Origin: a virus
Reading direction: 5' to 3' (one strand)
DNA: 33,952 nt
Virus record (IMG/VR): IMGVR_UViG_3300042868_006755
Location: 1-33,952 of that record
Shown here in pieces: positions 7,778-16,098 of the stretch (position 1 is its first letter; each line of letters opens with the position of its first letter). The notes under the pieces were generated by a model that was not told where the DNA came from, searched no databases, and saw only the letters and a list, made by a program, of their open reading frames with translations. Both the position numbers and the translations under genes were made by a program.

Positions 7778-9514
7778 ATGGAAACCGAAAACAAATACAT
7801 TATTATTGATGCCGATATCGTTGCCGATGTCGCACGTAATCCACATATAGAAGATGAGGAATATGTTAACTTCCAGTACTATTCCGATGGAGAATATCCG
7901 CGTAAATTAATCGATGAGGTAAGACCTAACGAACACATTATCGTTAAGGAATATCGCAAGAAAACTTATGAGGCGGTGTTTAGCGAAGTTTATGATCGCG
8001 TTTTAAATGCACTAAATAAAATACAACGTGCGGATGGATTCTTTTTAAAGTTTCCCGACACGCAATATCCACGAATTGCTAAAGATGAGGATTTAAAAAC
8101 ATACCTTACAAAAAACTTTACCGCTTCCAAATCATTAATAAATTGGGCTTTTCAAGTTGGGTTAAAACAATATACAATCGATGCTAACGGTGTTATTATT
8201 GTGTGGGCGGAACAAGCTGAGCCAACTGAATACAAGAAGCCAAAACCTTACGTAATTAATTCAAGCAGTATTGTTTACCATTACGAGGGCAATAGCATAG
8301 TTTACAAAGATGATGACAATGGCAATGTATATTATTCAATTGATAAGATTAGTTGGTCCAAGTGGCGCAAGAAAAAGAAAGGCAACGGGTTTGATTTAGT
8401 TGAGGAAACATTGCATGGCCTTGGTGTATTCCCTGGCTTTACAATTGGTGGTGTTGTAGAAGAGGAGGAGGAGTTGGGCCGCGAATATCAAAGTAGATTA
8501 AAGGCAATGTTACCATGGCTTAACGTGGCAACGGTTGAGTTTAGTGATTTGCGTGCTGAGATAACGCAACACATCCATTCAACGGTTTGGATTTACCAAG
8601 ATGAGCAATGTAAAAGTTGCAACGGTCAAGGGTTTACCTTTACCAAAGAGCAAGAGCGTGTGCCATGTACTAATAGCAAGTGTAAAGATGGGCAGATACC
8701 GACATCGCCATACGAAACTATACGTGTAAGACCTGCAAAAACAACGATGGGAGAAGTGCCTGCACCGACTCCACCGATGGGCTACATTCAAAAGCAAACC
8801 GAGATTGCAGAGTTGCAGGACAAACGCATAAACGAAATGCGTTATCGTTCGTTAGCTGCCATCAATATGCAGTTTTTAGAGGCACAACCAGCTGCACAAA
8901 GTGGTGTTGCAAAGGCATACGACCGCGATGAAACAAACAACACTTTTTATGGTGTTGCAGTTGATATAGGAACTATAATGACAAACATTGCGGAGTTATG
9001 TGCGATGTGGAGATATAAAGAGATTTACGATGTTGAAACCATTAAGTCAATGGTGCCCGTTTGCGTTGTGCCTAATCAGTTTGATATCTTAGGCAGTCAA
9101 CTAATATTAGAAGAGATTAAAGCGGCTAAAGATAGCGGTCTAAACGATGCGGTGTTAAGTGCGCAAGAGTTGGAATATATCGTTAAGCGTTTTCCGAATG
9201 ACATTGCAATGCAAGATATGTTACGTGATGCATTCAATCTTGACCCCGCGAGTGGTAAAACGCAAGAGGAAAAAGCGTTGTTGGTAAGCAATAAAATGCT
9301 ATCTAAAACCGATGCGGTTATAAGCACATACATTCAAGACTTTGTGCAACGTGCATACGCTGAGAATGCTGAATTTAACCGCTTAGATAAGTCAAAACAA
9401 CAAGCGGTATTGAATGGATTTGCAGTTGAGAAATTGAAAGAAATAAACACTAAGGACATATTGTTTAATCAGATATTTGGTGCTACTATTGTAGATAATG
9501 GCGCAAGCGAATAA
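7778..9514 (+). CDS. Portal protein with internal zinc-ribbon-like insertion, 578 aa
   Basis: Portal proteins form the dodecameric DNA channel at one capsid vertex and dock the terminase. The identification rests on size, position directly upstream of a MuF-like gene and head genes, and the late helical region with RINEMRYRSL (about residues 350-375) and QSGVAKAYDRDETN typical of portal stem and clip regions. Unusually, residues 278-302 contain Cys278, Cys281, Cys297 and Cys302 with CNGQG and CKDGQ, a DnaJ/zinc-ribbon-like arrangement. The gene starts one base after the glycosyltransferase stop and overlaps the next gene by 17 nt. Confidence 0.75.
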   Translation: METENKYIIIDADIVADVARNPHIEDEEYVNFQYYSDGEYPRKLIDEVRPNEHIIVKEYRKKTYEAVFSEVYDRVLNALNKIQRADGFFLKFPDTQYPRIAKDEDLKTYLTKNFTASKSLINWAFQVGLKQYTIDANGVIIVWAEQAEPTEYKKPKPYVINSSSIVYHYEGNSIVYKDDDNGNVYYSIDKISWSKWRKKKKGNGFDLVEETLHGLGVFPGFTIGGVVEEEEELGREYQSRLKAMLPWLNVATVEFSDLRAEITQHIHSTVWIYQDEQCKSCNGQGFTFTKEQERVPCTNSKCKDGQIPTSPYETIRVRPAKTTMGEVPAPTPPMGYIQKQTEIAELQDKRINEMRYRSLAAINMQFLEAQPAAQSGVAKAYDRDETNNTFYGVAVDIGTIMTNIAELCAMWRYKEIYDVETIKSMVPVCVVPNQFDILGSQLILEEIKAAKDSGLNDAVLSAQELEYIVKRFPNDIAMQDMLRDAFNLDPASGKTQEEKALLVSNKMLSKTDAVISTYIQDFVQRAYAENAEFNRLDKSKQQAVLNGFAVEKLKEINTKDILFNQIFGATIVDNGASE

Positions 9515-10415
9515 AGAAATACAAGCAACATTAAACGCCATTGATAATGGTTTGATTACTTGGAATGAGGCGATGCCAAAAATCCAAGAGCAAATCTATC
9601 GTAGGCTGTTACAATTCCAACGCGAGTTAGGTGTTCAAGGCGATACGATAACGAATTCAGTTAAGAATATCAAACTGCTATCGAGTCTTAAGAGTGATTT
9701 GGAAACAATCATTTTAGATGACTCTGACTATGGCGAAAGTGTAACCAAGTTTGCGAAGCTTTACGATAAGGTAAACGCACTAAACTTTTCTTACTACAAA
9801 GCACTTGAAAAGAAATTCAAACCGCCTAAAGTAGTTGAGGCAATAAGGCAACAATCAATATCGGTTACGTTGGAGGGATTAACAGAATCGGGATTAAATC
9901 AAAACCTCATCACGCCAGTGCGCGAAATGATTAACACCTATGTAACTACGGGTGGAAGTTACTCTAAGCTATCAAAGGAACTAAACAACTACATCAATGG
10001 CACACCAACAATTGATGGCGCGTTAGTTAGATACACTAAATTAATTGCAACTGATTCGATTAATCAATACAACGCAACCGTTAACCAAGCTATAAGCGCG
10101 GATTTGGGTTGGGATTGGTTTCGCTATGTGGGCAGTAATATAAAGACAACACGAACGTTTTGCAAGGCATTAACGCAAAAGCAATACTATCATAGAAGCG
10201 AACTGCCAAAGATTATCAAAGGTAACTTTGCAGAATTTAAAGAAATGAAAGGACAAATCAATCCACGCACTGACTTACCGCAAGGAATGATTGAGGATAC
10301 TAACCCAAGTAATTTTCAAACTTATCGCGGTGGTTATAACTGCGGTCATCAAGCATATCCGATACCCGCTTCGCTTGTACCTAAGAATATAATTGCTACA
10401 TTTGCAAATAAATAA
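9498..10415 (+). CDS. Phage head morphogenesis protein, MuF-like, 305 aa
   Basis: MuF-like minor head proteins are co-assembled into the prohead and often encoded directly after the portal, as here. The N-terminal two thirds are helical. The C-terminal third has the family signature: FRYVGSNIKTTRTFCKAL (about residues 212-229) followed by a GGYNCGHQAYPIP motif near residues 276-288. The start codon lies inside the end of the portal gene (17 nt overlap), consistent with translational coupling. No toxin-like C-terminal extension is visible; the protein ends shortly after the signature. Confidence 0.75.
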   Translation: MAQANKEIQATLNAIDNGLITWNEAMPKIQEQIYRRLLQFQRELGVQGDTITNSVKNIKLLSSLKSDLETIILDDSDYGESVTKFAKLYDKVNALNFSYYKALEKKFKPPKVVEAIRQQSISVTLEGLTESGLNQNLITPVREMINTYVTTGGSYSKLSKELNNYINGTPTIDGALVRYTKLIATDSINQYNATVNQAISADLGWDWFRYVGSNIKTTRTFCKALTQKQYYHRSELPKIIKGNFAEFKEMKGQINPRTDLPQGMIEDTNPSNFQTYRGGYNCGHQAYPIPASLVPKNIIATFANK

Positions 10416-10432
10416 TTAAACCCAATAATAAA

Positions 10433-10777
10433 ATGGAAACAAATCCGACACTATTTAAACTATTAAAGATTACCAACGTGCGAAATGAAGTTAATTACTT
10501 TCCTCTTAACCGCACAAACAAACAATTTCACGAAACTTATAAGCGTTCACTAAGCAATGAAAAACGCGAGAAGTACAAAGTTGAGGAAGTTGAATTGACA
10601 ACCGAGCAAGCGGCAGAGTTAGGTGTTGCCGAAGCACACGCTATTCTTTACCCACCGACACGCAAAGGGCAACCAAATGCAGCAAACACAAACATCATGG
10701 AGATGCTTATTGCGCAAAATGCTAAATTAATGGAGATGTTAGAATCTAAAAACGAAACAACTAAACCAAAGAAATAA
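10433..10777 (+). CDS. Hypothetical protein between MuF-like and scaffold genes, 114 aa
   Basis: Unrecognised. The N-terminal half is mixed alpha/beta (LLKITNVRNEVNYFPL) and the C-terminal half looks like a Gln/Glu/Asn-rich helix ending in a basic tail (ETTKPKK). The position in the head assembly block suggests a head accessory or assembly factor. The stop overlaps the start of the microprotein gene at 10777 (TAATG). Confidence 0.55.
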   Translation: METNPTLFKLLKITNVRNEVNYFPLNRTNKQFHETYKRSLSNEKREKYKVEEVELTTEQAAELGVAEAHAILYPPTRKGQPNAANTNIMEMLIAQNAKLMEMLESKNETTKPKK

Positions 10778-10833
10778 TGGCAAAGCAAACTAAACCCAAA
10801 GGCGGCTGCAAAGGATGCGGCGGTGCACGTTAA
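10777..10833 (+). CDS. Candidate 18-residue CxxC microprotein
   Basis: The reading frame ATG...TAA encodes MAKQTKPKGGCKGCGGAR. Its start overlaps the upstream stop as TAATG, the same coupling used at 6027 and 13888, and it ends 23 bp before the scaffold gene. The composition is strongly non-random for this AT-rich genome: basic N-terminus, then Gly-rich CKGCGG with a CxxC pair that could bind a metal. Its codons are GC-richer than the surrounding leader. A frame this short could still be accidental; coupling and composition are the only support. Confidence 0.4.
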   Translation: MAKQTKPKGGCKGCGGAR

Positions 10834-10856
10834 TTATAATTTAAAACACAAACAAA

Positions 10857-11735
10857 ATGGCAATATTAGCTGATACAATTAAAAAATTACTTACCAAAGC
10901 GGGTTTCGATTTAAACTCTGAAACATACAGACAACTTATAGGCATTAAAGAACTGGTTGCTGAGATACCTGATGAGGTTGACCAATCATTGACAACTCTT
11001 ATGAGTGCAAATGAGGCTAAGAATAACATCGACATTAAGAAACATTTTAAAGCCGAGGCATTAGATCCGTTTAACAATAAAGTATCAACGTGGCTAAAAG
11101 ACAATGGCGCCGATGATGATACTATCAAACTGATTACCGATGACCCAAACACGTATAACAAAGTTGAGGTTGCAATTAAAAAGATTGCTGAATTGAAATC
11201 AAAGCAAATCGATGGCAAAGGTGACAAGGCAGAGTTAGAACGTAAGATTAACGAACTAAGCGCACAACTTTCTAAGGCCGCAACTGATGCCGCATTTGAA
11301 AAGCAAAGTGCTATTGATGCTATTGTTGCAAAGTATGATGGCGAGTTTACAGAAATGGAAATTAACCGCATAATATCATCTAAGAAGTTGCCAGGTCAGT
11401 TTGGTTTAGATGTTGAATCTAAGATTGCACGTGAGTTTTTGAATAAGAAACTTGCTGAAAAAAGTGCGGCAATAAAAAAAATTGATGGCAAGTTAAAATT
11501 AGTTGCAAAAGATGATGATAAAATGCTTATCTTTGACAACGGAAAGGAACTCGACCTTGACACTCTCACAGATATGGCCTTGGCCGACAACAAGTTTTTG
11601 AAAGTATCTGACAATGGAGGCGGTATGCCACCAAAGTCGACACAGAGCCAACAAAGCTCATCTAAACCATCTGCCGCGGCAGCCAACGCTTTAAGCGACT
11701 TAGACATCGCATTGCAAGGTTTCGGGCAGAAATAA
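10857..11735 (+). CDS. Probable capsid scaffolding protein, 292 aa
   Basis: It lies immediately upstream of the major capsid gene, the usual place for a scaffolding protein. The sequence is highly charged and helical, with a predicted coiled-coil stretch around residues 120-165 (KAELERKINELSAQL), and a Ser/Gln/Ala-rich disordered segment before the C-terminus (about 255-280). There is no membrane segment. Scaffolds guide procapsid assembly and are removed before packaging. No protease gene is evident nearby, so removal may be by exit rather than cleavage. Confidence 0.65.
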   Translation: MAILADTIKKLLTKAGFDLNSETYRQLIGIKELVAEIPDEVDQSLTTLMSANEAKNNIDIKKHFKAEALDPFNNKVSTWLKDNGADDDTIKLITDDPNTYNKVEVAIKKIAELKSKQIDGKGDKAELERKINELSAQLSKAATDAAFEKQSAIDAIVAKYDGEFTEMEINRIISSKKLPGQFGLDVESKIAREFLNKKLAEKSAAIKKIDGKLKLVAKDDDKMLIFDNGKELDLDTLTDMALADNKFLKVSDNGGGMPPKSTQSQQSSSKPSAAAANALSDLDIALQGFGQK

Positions 11736-11749
11736 ATACATAAAATATC

Positions 11750-12862
11750 ATGGCATTAGGTTATTGCCCCGCGATGCTCCAACATATGAAATTCATAATT
11801 GGACAAAACGCACCAGAACATAAAATTACTCCTACGGGATTTTTACGCGCAGCCTTAGAAAAAGGCGCAAACGCGACACCAATCGCTGACTCTTTACAAC
11901 TTGCAAACACTGCGGGTCACATTAAAGATTTAAGATTGAAATACTACCAACGTACAACACCTGCACAAATGTCAACCGCTGACAACTGTGATATTGACTT
12001 AGTACAAGCGTATGATGAAATTACTATTGATACAACTTCAATCGTAAAATTCGGATTACATTTTGACCAAGCAACTATCGCACGTTACTGCGATGAGGCT
12101 TCTGCAACTGTATCAATAGGTGGTGCACCAACTCCATTTATGCAAGAGCACTTAGCAGGCTTAATGGCTGCTATGAATGGTTTTGTTGGTAAAATTGACC
12201 AAACATTGTTAGGTCAAGTTACATGGGGTAAGAATGTCGTTACGGGCGCAAACACTGCGGTTACCGTTAACTTCAATGATGACTCTACTGTAAACAACTT
12301 CTCTGAGGGTTGGACAAAAGTATTAACTGATTACAGAAGCAATGAGGGTCAAGGTAGACCAATCGTTGTTGGAAGTGGTTTAGTTGATTCTGCTTACGTT
12401 CAATCTTTAAATCCTGCAATGACTCAATATGCTACGTTAAACAACGCGGCTGCTGCAAGTAACATTGATTACTATCACGATATCTATTCAGGTACATCTT
12501 GGGGGTCAAATCAGTTTGCAGTATTGATGCCTGGAACTTTTGGTATTGTTGAATTAGACAGATACAAAGGATTCAGAGCTCAACAACTTGGTTTATCTAC
12601 TTTTTGGAACATGGCAATGCCATTTGAAATGCCAGGAAGTGAGGGAACATTAGGTATGTTAAACATCGATTTTCAATTAAGAGAGATTGACTGCCCTACT
12701 GAAACCACAGTTGGTTACGAATCTGCAACACTTGGAGCAGGATATTCTTTGATTATGTCTAAGAGATTTGCATTATGGCAAGTGCCAAGTGATGCTTACT
12801 TAGCATCTGACAGATTAACTGGCAACAATGGAAGTTTACGTTACACCGCAACTAACTCTTAA
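11750..12862 (+). CDS. Major capsid protein, 370 aa
   Basis: Size, position after the scaffold-like gene and composition fit a HK97-fold-type major capsid protein of a Bacteroidota phage. The sequence begins MALGYCPAMLQHMKFIIG, followed by a region resembling an N-arm and E-loop (KYYQRTTPAQMSTADNCDID, about residues 64-83). Gly/Ala/Asn-rich beta regions follow. Codons are more uniform than in the flanks, as expected for a highly expressed gene. The gene is separated by 14 bp from the scaffold gene and by 3 bp from the next. I cannot point to a diagnostic residue, so the call is contextual but strong. Confidence 0.75.
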   Translation: MALGYCPAMLQHMKFIIGQNAPEHKITPTGFLRAALEKGANATPIADSLQLANTAGHIKDLRLKYYQRTTPAQMSTADNCDIDLVQAYDEITIDTTSIVKFGLHFDQATIARYCDEASATVSIGGAPTPFMQEHLAGLMAAMNGFVGKIDQTLLGQVTWGKNVVTGANTAVTVNFNDDSTVNNFSEGWTKVLTDYRSNEGQGRPIVVGSGLVDSAYVQSLNPAMTQYATLNNAAAASNIDYYHDIYSGTSWGSNQFAVLMPGTFGIVELDRYKGFRAQQLGLSTFWNMAMPFEMPGSEGTLGMLNIDFQLREIDCPTETTVGYESATLGAGYSLIMSKRFALWQVPSDAYLASDRLTGNNGSLRYTATNS

Positions 12863-12865
12863 TAA

Positions 12866-13888
12866 ATGAGTTGTTTTGACGGAATCGTAAAGTTAAACGG
12901 TTGCTCAATTACAGAGGTGCCGCAGGCTGTTTATTCTTTAAACAGCCTGCCAGGCATTTCATTAAAATCATTTGAGCAAGTTGCCAATAGTGAGCAACAA
13001 AACTACATTGGCGTATGGAATGCTATCAATGAACGTGCTGAGGCGCGAATGAAAAATCAAATCATATCGTATATGTCAACCCGTTACGATATTAAAAGAG
13101 TGCGTAGGACAGTTGATGTGTTTGGAGATGATGAATTACCCTCAACAAGTAACGATTTATTCAAGGGCATCGTTATAAATTCGGCTTACACACTTGTTGA
13201 CAATTGGAAAATATCTCCATTGCAAACAACAATGGTTGACAAAATAAGATTTTACAAGTCAAGCACCACAACTGCAACGACAATTGATGTAAAGTTTTTT
13301 AATTATTTATCTAAGGAAGTACTATTCACTAAGACCTTAACCGTAGCTAATATGGTTAATGGATGGAACGAATTCTCTATACTAAAACAATTCGATTGCG
13401 CTATTTTAGCCATCGGATTTTTAGACACAAACATTAACGGTGTTACTTATTCAACTACCGATTCAGATACGTTTTTTGCAAGTTGTTTTAGCGCCTATTA
13501 TGATTGCGGAACATGCGGCCAAATTAATGGCTTTGTGTCATCAAATTCAAGCGCAAACGGAACACTATCATACAACACAATTGCTGACTCATTACAAGTA
13601 CTATTAACGCTTGGATGCAGTTATGATTCTGCGGTTTGTTCAAATAGAATGCTGTTTGCTGAGGCGTATTGGTATGCATTAGGCATCGAGTTTATGACCG
13701 AGCGTTTATATTCGGAAAGAACTAACTTCTATACAACCGTTAAACGTGAGGAGGCTAACGAGTTGTTAGCACTTTACACTACACGTTATGAGGAGGCAAT
13801 TAAAAATGCTTTAGGCGGCATCAAATTAGAATGTGATGCATGTTTAGAATGCAATAGTCAAGTACAAGTGTTTACACAACTACCTTAA
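12866..13888 (+). CDS. Head-proximal structural / neck adaptor candidate, 340 aa
   Basis: This gene directly follows the major capsid gene. The N-terminal (about residues 1-95) and C-terminal (about 240-325) parts are helical and charged, while the middle (about 100-220) is beta-rich with FYKSSTTTATTIDVKFF, resembling an inserted jelly-roll or Ig-like domain. The C-terminal helices (EAYWYALGIEFMTER) resemble neck adaptor helices. There are Cys clusters near the end (CDACLEC). It may join the head to the neck, with the beta domain exposed. Exact function is inferred from position. Confidence 0.5.
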   Translation: MSCFDGIVKLNGCSITEVPQAVYSLNSLPGISLKSFEQVANSEQQNYIGVWNAINERAEARMKNQIISYMSTRYDIKRVRRTVDVFGDDELPSTSNDLFKGIVINSAYTLVDNWKISPLQTTMVDKIRFYKSSTTTATTIDVKFFNYLSKEVLFTKTLTVANMVNGWNEFSILKQFDCAILAIGFLDTNINGVTYSTTDSDTFFASCFSAYYDCGTCGQINGFVSSNSSANGTLSYNTIADSLQVLLTLGCSYDSAVCSNRMLFAEAYWYALGIEFMTERLYSERTNFYTTVKREEANELLALYTTRYEEAIKNALGGIKLECDACLECNSQVQVFTQLP

Positions 13889-14328
13889 TGGACATAACCT
13901 CAAACATACCATTTGTGATTGGCAATATACTTGCTAAATTCCGCGAACTTGGAAACCCCGAAACGGTTTCAAGGGCTGCGGCAGTTGCAATAGAGCCTGA
14001 ATTGCGTTATAGAATACACGTAGAGGGAAAGAATTCAAGCGGTGCAGCAATCGGAACTTATAGCAATAGTTATTTAAAGATTCGTGAGCAAAACAATAGA
14101 GGCACAAGCACTAAGGTAATCATATCATTAACGCGCCAACTTGAAAATGGCTATACATTAAAGGCCACAGAGAAAGGTTATACAATAGGCAACACATCGC
14201 CCGCAAACGAAGAGATAATCGGTCACTTAACTGAAAAGTATGGCGACATTTGGCAGTTAACAGAACGTGAGCGCGAGATGACTCAAATCGTTGCGCAAGA
14301 AACCGCTTTATTAATTATGAACAAATGA
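13888..14328 (+). CDS. Tail completion / virion morphogenesis protein, 146 aa
   Basis: Likely a Mu gpG / HK97 gp10-like protein that helps join heads and tails. The C-terminal part has HLTEKYGDIWQLTEREREM (about residues 110-128), matching the typical aromatic-and-charged motif of that family, and the length is typical. The start overlaps the preceding stop as TAATG and the stop overlaps the next start as ATGA, so it sits in a tightly coupled neck operon. Confidence 0.6.
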   Translation: MDITSNIPFVIGNILAKFRELGNPETVSRAAAVAIEPELRYRIHVEGKNSSGAAIGTYSNSYLKIREQNNRGTSTKVIISLTRQLENGYTLKATEKGYTIGNTSPANEEIIGHLTEKYGDIWQLTEREREMTQIVAQETALLIMNK

Positions 14329-14876
14329 ATCTTAAGCAAGTAATAACCGAAATTGACAACGCTATTATCGCAGCGTTACCATTAACACCTAACAAGGCGT
14401 TTGGGCTTGCTGAGTTTTATTACGATGGCGAGAAACGTTATCCTGGCATCAACATTAATGGCGAAGTAACTAACTGTTTATTGCAAGATCAATATGCAAT
14501 AAGTTGGTATCATCGCAGCGAGTCATCACGACTAACAGTAATTGAAAATAATTTTGGTGACAAGATGGATAAGGTGGAGGAAACAACACCCGTTACACTT
14601 GTCATTTATGCAAATAAAACATTAACATCGCAAACAATTAAGGATATATTTGTTTCGGCTATTCCAAGTGTATTAAGTAAATTAGTGTGTGAGAGCATTA
14701 ACGTATTTGATTGCACATTCGAGTTAACGGAAACCGAAATGAATTCAACTTTAGTGTTTCGCGAGGAATGTTCAATCCCCGATGTGAGAGTCGGTCTTAA
14801 CCATGGACTGTTAGCAGTTCGATACGAAATCAAACAAACATATCGCAGAGGCTGTACGGTCATCTGTGAATGCTAA
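14325..14876 (+). CDS. Tail terminator-like protein, 183 aa
   Basis: The gene lies between the tail completion protein and the tail tube proteins, the position of tail terminator genes in siphoviruses. The fold looks alpha/beta with an N-terminal helix (LKQVITEIDNAIIAALP) and later strands, which fits the terminator family, but I see no diagnostic residue. It overlaps the upstream stop by 4 nt (ATGA) and is followed by a 12-bp gap. Confidence 0.5.
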   Translation: MNLKQVITEIDNAIIAALPLTPNKAFGLAEFYYDGEKRYPGININGEVTNCLLQDQYAISWYHRSESSRLTVIENNFGDKMDKVEETTPVTLVIYANKTLTSQTIKDIFVSAIPSVLSKLVCESINVFDCTFELTETEMNSTLVFREECSIPDVRVGLNHGLLAVRYEIKQTYRRGCTVICEC

Positions 14877-14888
14877 AAACAAATAATC

Positions 14889-15431
14889 ATGGCATATTAT
14901 CCATCGGGTTGTGATGAAAACATTACCGCCCACACTTGTGGAACTTGTGGCGTTGAGTTATCGCGCGTAAGAGGAACTGCATTTATAAATAAAAGCTATT
15001 ACCCGACACTATCTACTGACTTCGAAGATGAAGCATTGTGGAATGCGGGCATAGCATCAGGCGCAATCATTGTATATCCTGAAACACAAGGCGAATTTGA
15101 TGGTGGAACACCTAACATGGGCCAAGGTTATGGCGATACAGAGGAGAGTTTAAATTCTTACACTTTCTTATTGTCATTCAAAGACCCTAACTATGTAGGC
15201 AACCGTAATCATTACAATAGCGTTAAGGGCTCACGTAATTTTCACGTAGCTTTTAGAAGTGAAACAGTGCTTGCTATTAGTGATGAGCCTTGCACAATCG
15301 TACCAAAGAATCCAATCGCTAACGACTTAAAAGTTGAGCGCACTTGGGATGTAGAAGTTAAATGGACATCTGACAATTTCCCAGAGGAAAGCGCTATTCC
15401 ATCTAACTTGTTTACTTGTTACGTAGTTTAA
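14889..15431 (+). CDS. Tail tube-like protein, copy 1, 180 aa
   Basis: This is the first of two tandem paralogues. It begins MAYYPSGC and shares with the next gene the motifs ELSRVRGTAFINKSYY (versus ELARVRSVALIHKTFY), then IIVYPETQGEFDGG (versus IIVLPQTHGEYNGG), FKDPNYV (versus YKDPDYV), HYNSVKGSRNF (versus HYNSITGSRNF) and a related C-terminal strand region. Position after neck genes suggests a tail tube protein that polymerises around the tape measure. Which copy builds the main tube cannot be told from sequence. A hairpin follows the stop. Confidence 0.55.
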   Translation: MAYYPSGCDENITAHTCGTCGVELSRVRGTAFINKSYYPTLSTDFEDEALWNAGIASGAIIVYPETQGEFDGGTPNMGQGYGDTEESLNSYTFLLSFKDPNYVGNRNHYNSVKGSRNFHVAFRSETVLAISDEPCTIVPKNPIANDLKVERTWDVEVKWTSDNFPEESAIPSNLFTCYVV

Positions 15432-15436
15432 TCATT

Positions 15437-15467
15437 GGCGGTAACACCCCGTAAGGTGGCCGCCTTT
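15437..15467 (+). terminator. Hairpin between the tandem tail-tube paralogues
   Basis: GGCGG at 15437-15441 pairs with CCGCC at 15460-15464, and an inner CACC (15445-15448) can pair with GGTG (15455-15458). A TTT follows at 15465-15467. The stem is GC-rich in an AT-rich genome. It could be a weak terminator or attenuator, or an mRNA-stabilising hairpin that sets different levels of the two paralogues. The short T-run makes a strong intrinsic terminator unlikely. Confidence 0.45.
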
Positions 15468-15481
15468 AATACTTTAAAATA

Positions 15482-16096
15482 ATGGCATTCTATCCATCTA
15501 ATTGTAATACTATTGAAAGTCATTTTGCTTGCGGCTTAAGCGGAAGCGGTGAATGCACAAGCATCGAGCTTGCTCGCGTTCGTTCGGTAGCATTGATTCA
15601 CAAAACATTTTACCAACAGTTAATGACTGACCCCGAATCAACTTTGATTTGGCAAACGGGCATCACTGCGGGAATGATAATCGTGTTGCCACAGACACAT
15701 GGCGAGTATAACGGTGGTAGTCCTATCGTTGGGCGTGGCTTTGGTTGGAGTGATGAAACATTGATTGCCTATAATTTTGAAGTAAATTACAAAGACCCCG
15801 ATTACGTTTCTAATTTACCGCATTACAATTCAATTACGGGAAGCCGCAATTTTTACTTAGCATTTTGCTCTGAAACATTGATGCGAATATCACAAAGACC
15901 AGGCACATTAATAGCAAGTAATCCCGTTGCAAATTCATTAAAGGATGAAGTAAACTTTGTATTAAATTACAAATGGATACACGATAAGATGCCATTGGAG
16001 TTTAGCATTCCAGATGGTGTATTTGTTTGCGCCCCATCAGTGGTGTATGGTGCAAGTTTTGACAATAGTTTTGATGAATCATTTGATATACCTTAA
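15482..16096 (+). CDS. Tail tube-like protein, copy 2, 204 aa
   Basis: This is the second tandem paralogue, starting MAFYPSNC and sharing at least six motif blocks in the same order with the 180-aa protein upstream. It carries extra residues near the N-terminus (LSGSGECTSIE) and a C-terminal extension with a small repeat (SFDNSFDESFDIP) not present in copy 1. Two related tube-like proteins could be main and decorated tube subunits, or tube and tail-tip/collar versions. A hairpin separates the genes, so their expression may differ. Confidence 0.55.
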   Translation: MAFYPSNCNTIESHFACGLSGSGECTSIELARVRSVALIHKTFYQQLMTDPESTLIWQTGITAGMIIVLPQTHGEYNGGSPIVGRGFGWSDETLIAYNFEVNYKDPDYVSNLPHYNSITGSRNFYLAFCSETLMRISQRPGTLIASNPVANSLKDEVNFVLNYKWIHDKMPLEFSIPDGVFVCAPSVVYGASFDNSFDESFDIP

Positions 16097-16098
16097 TA

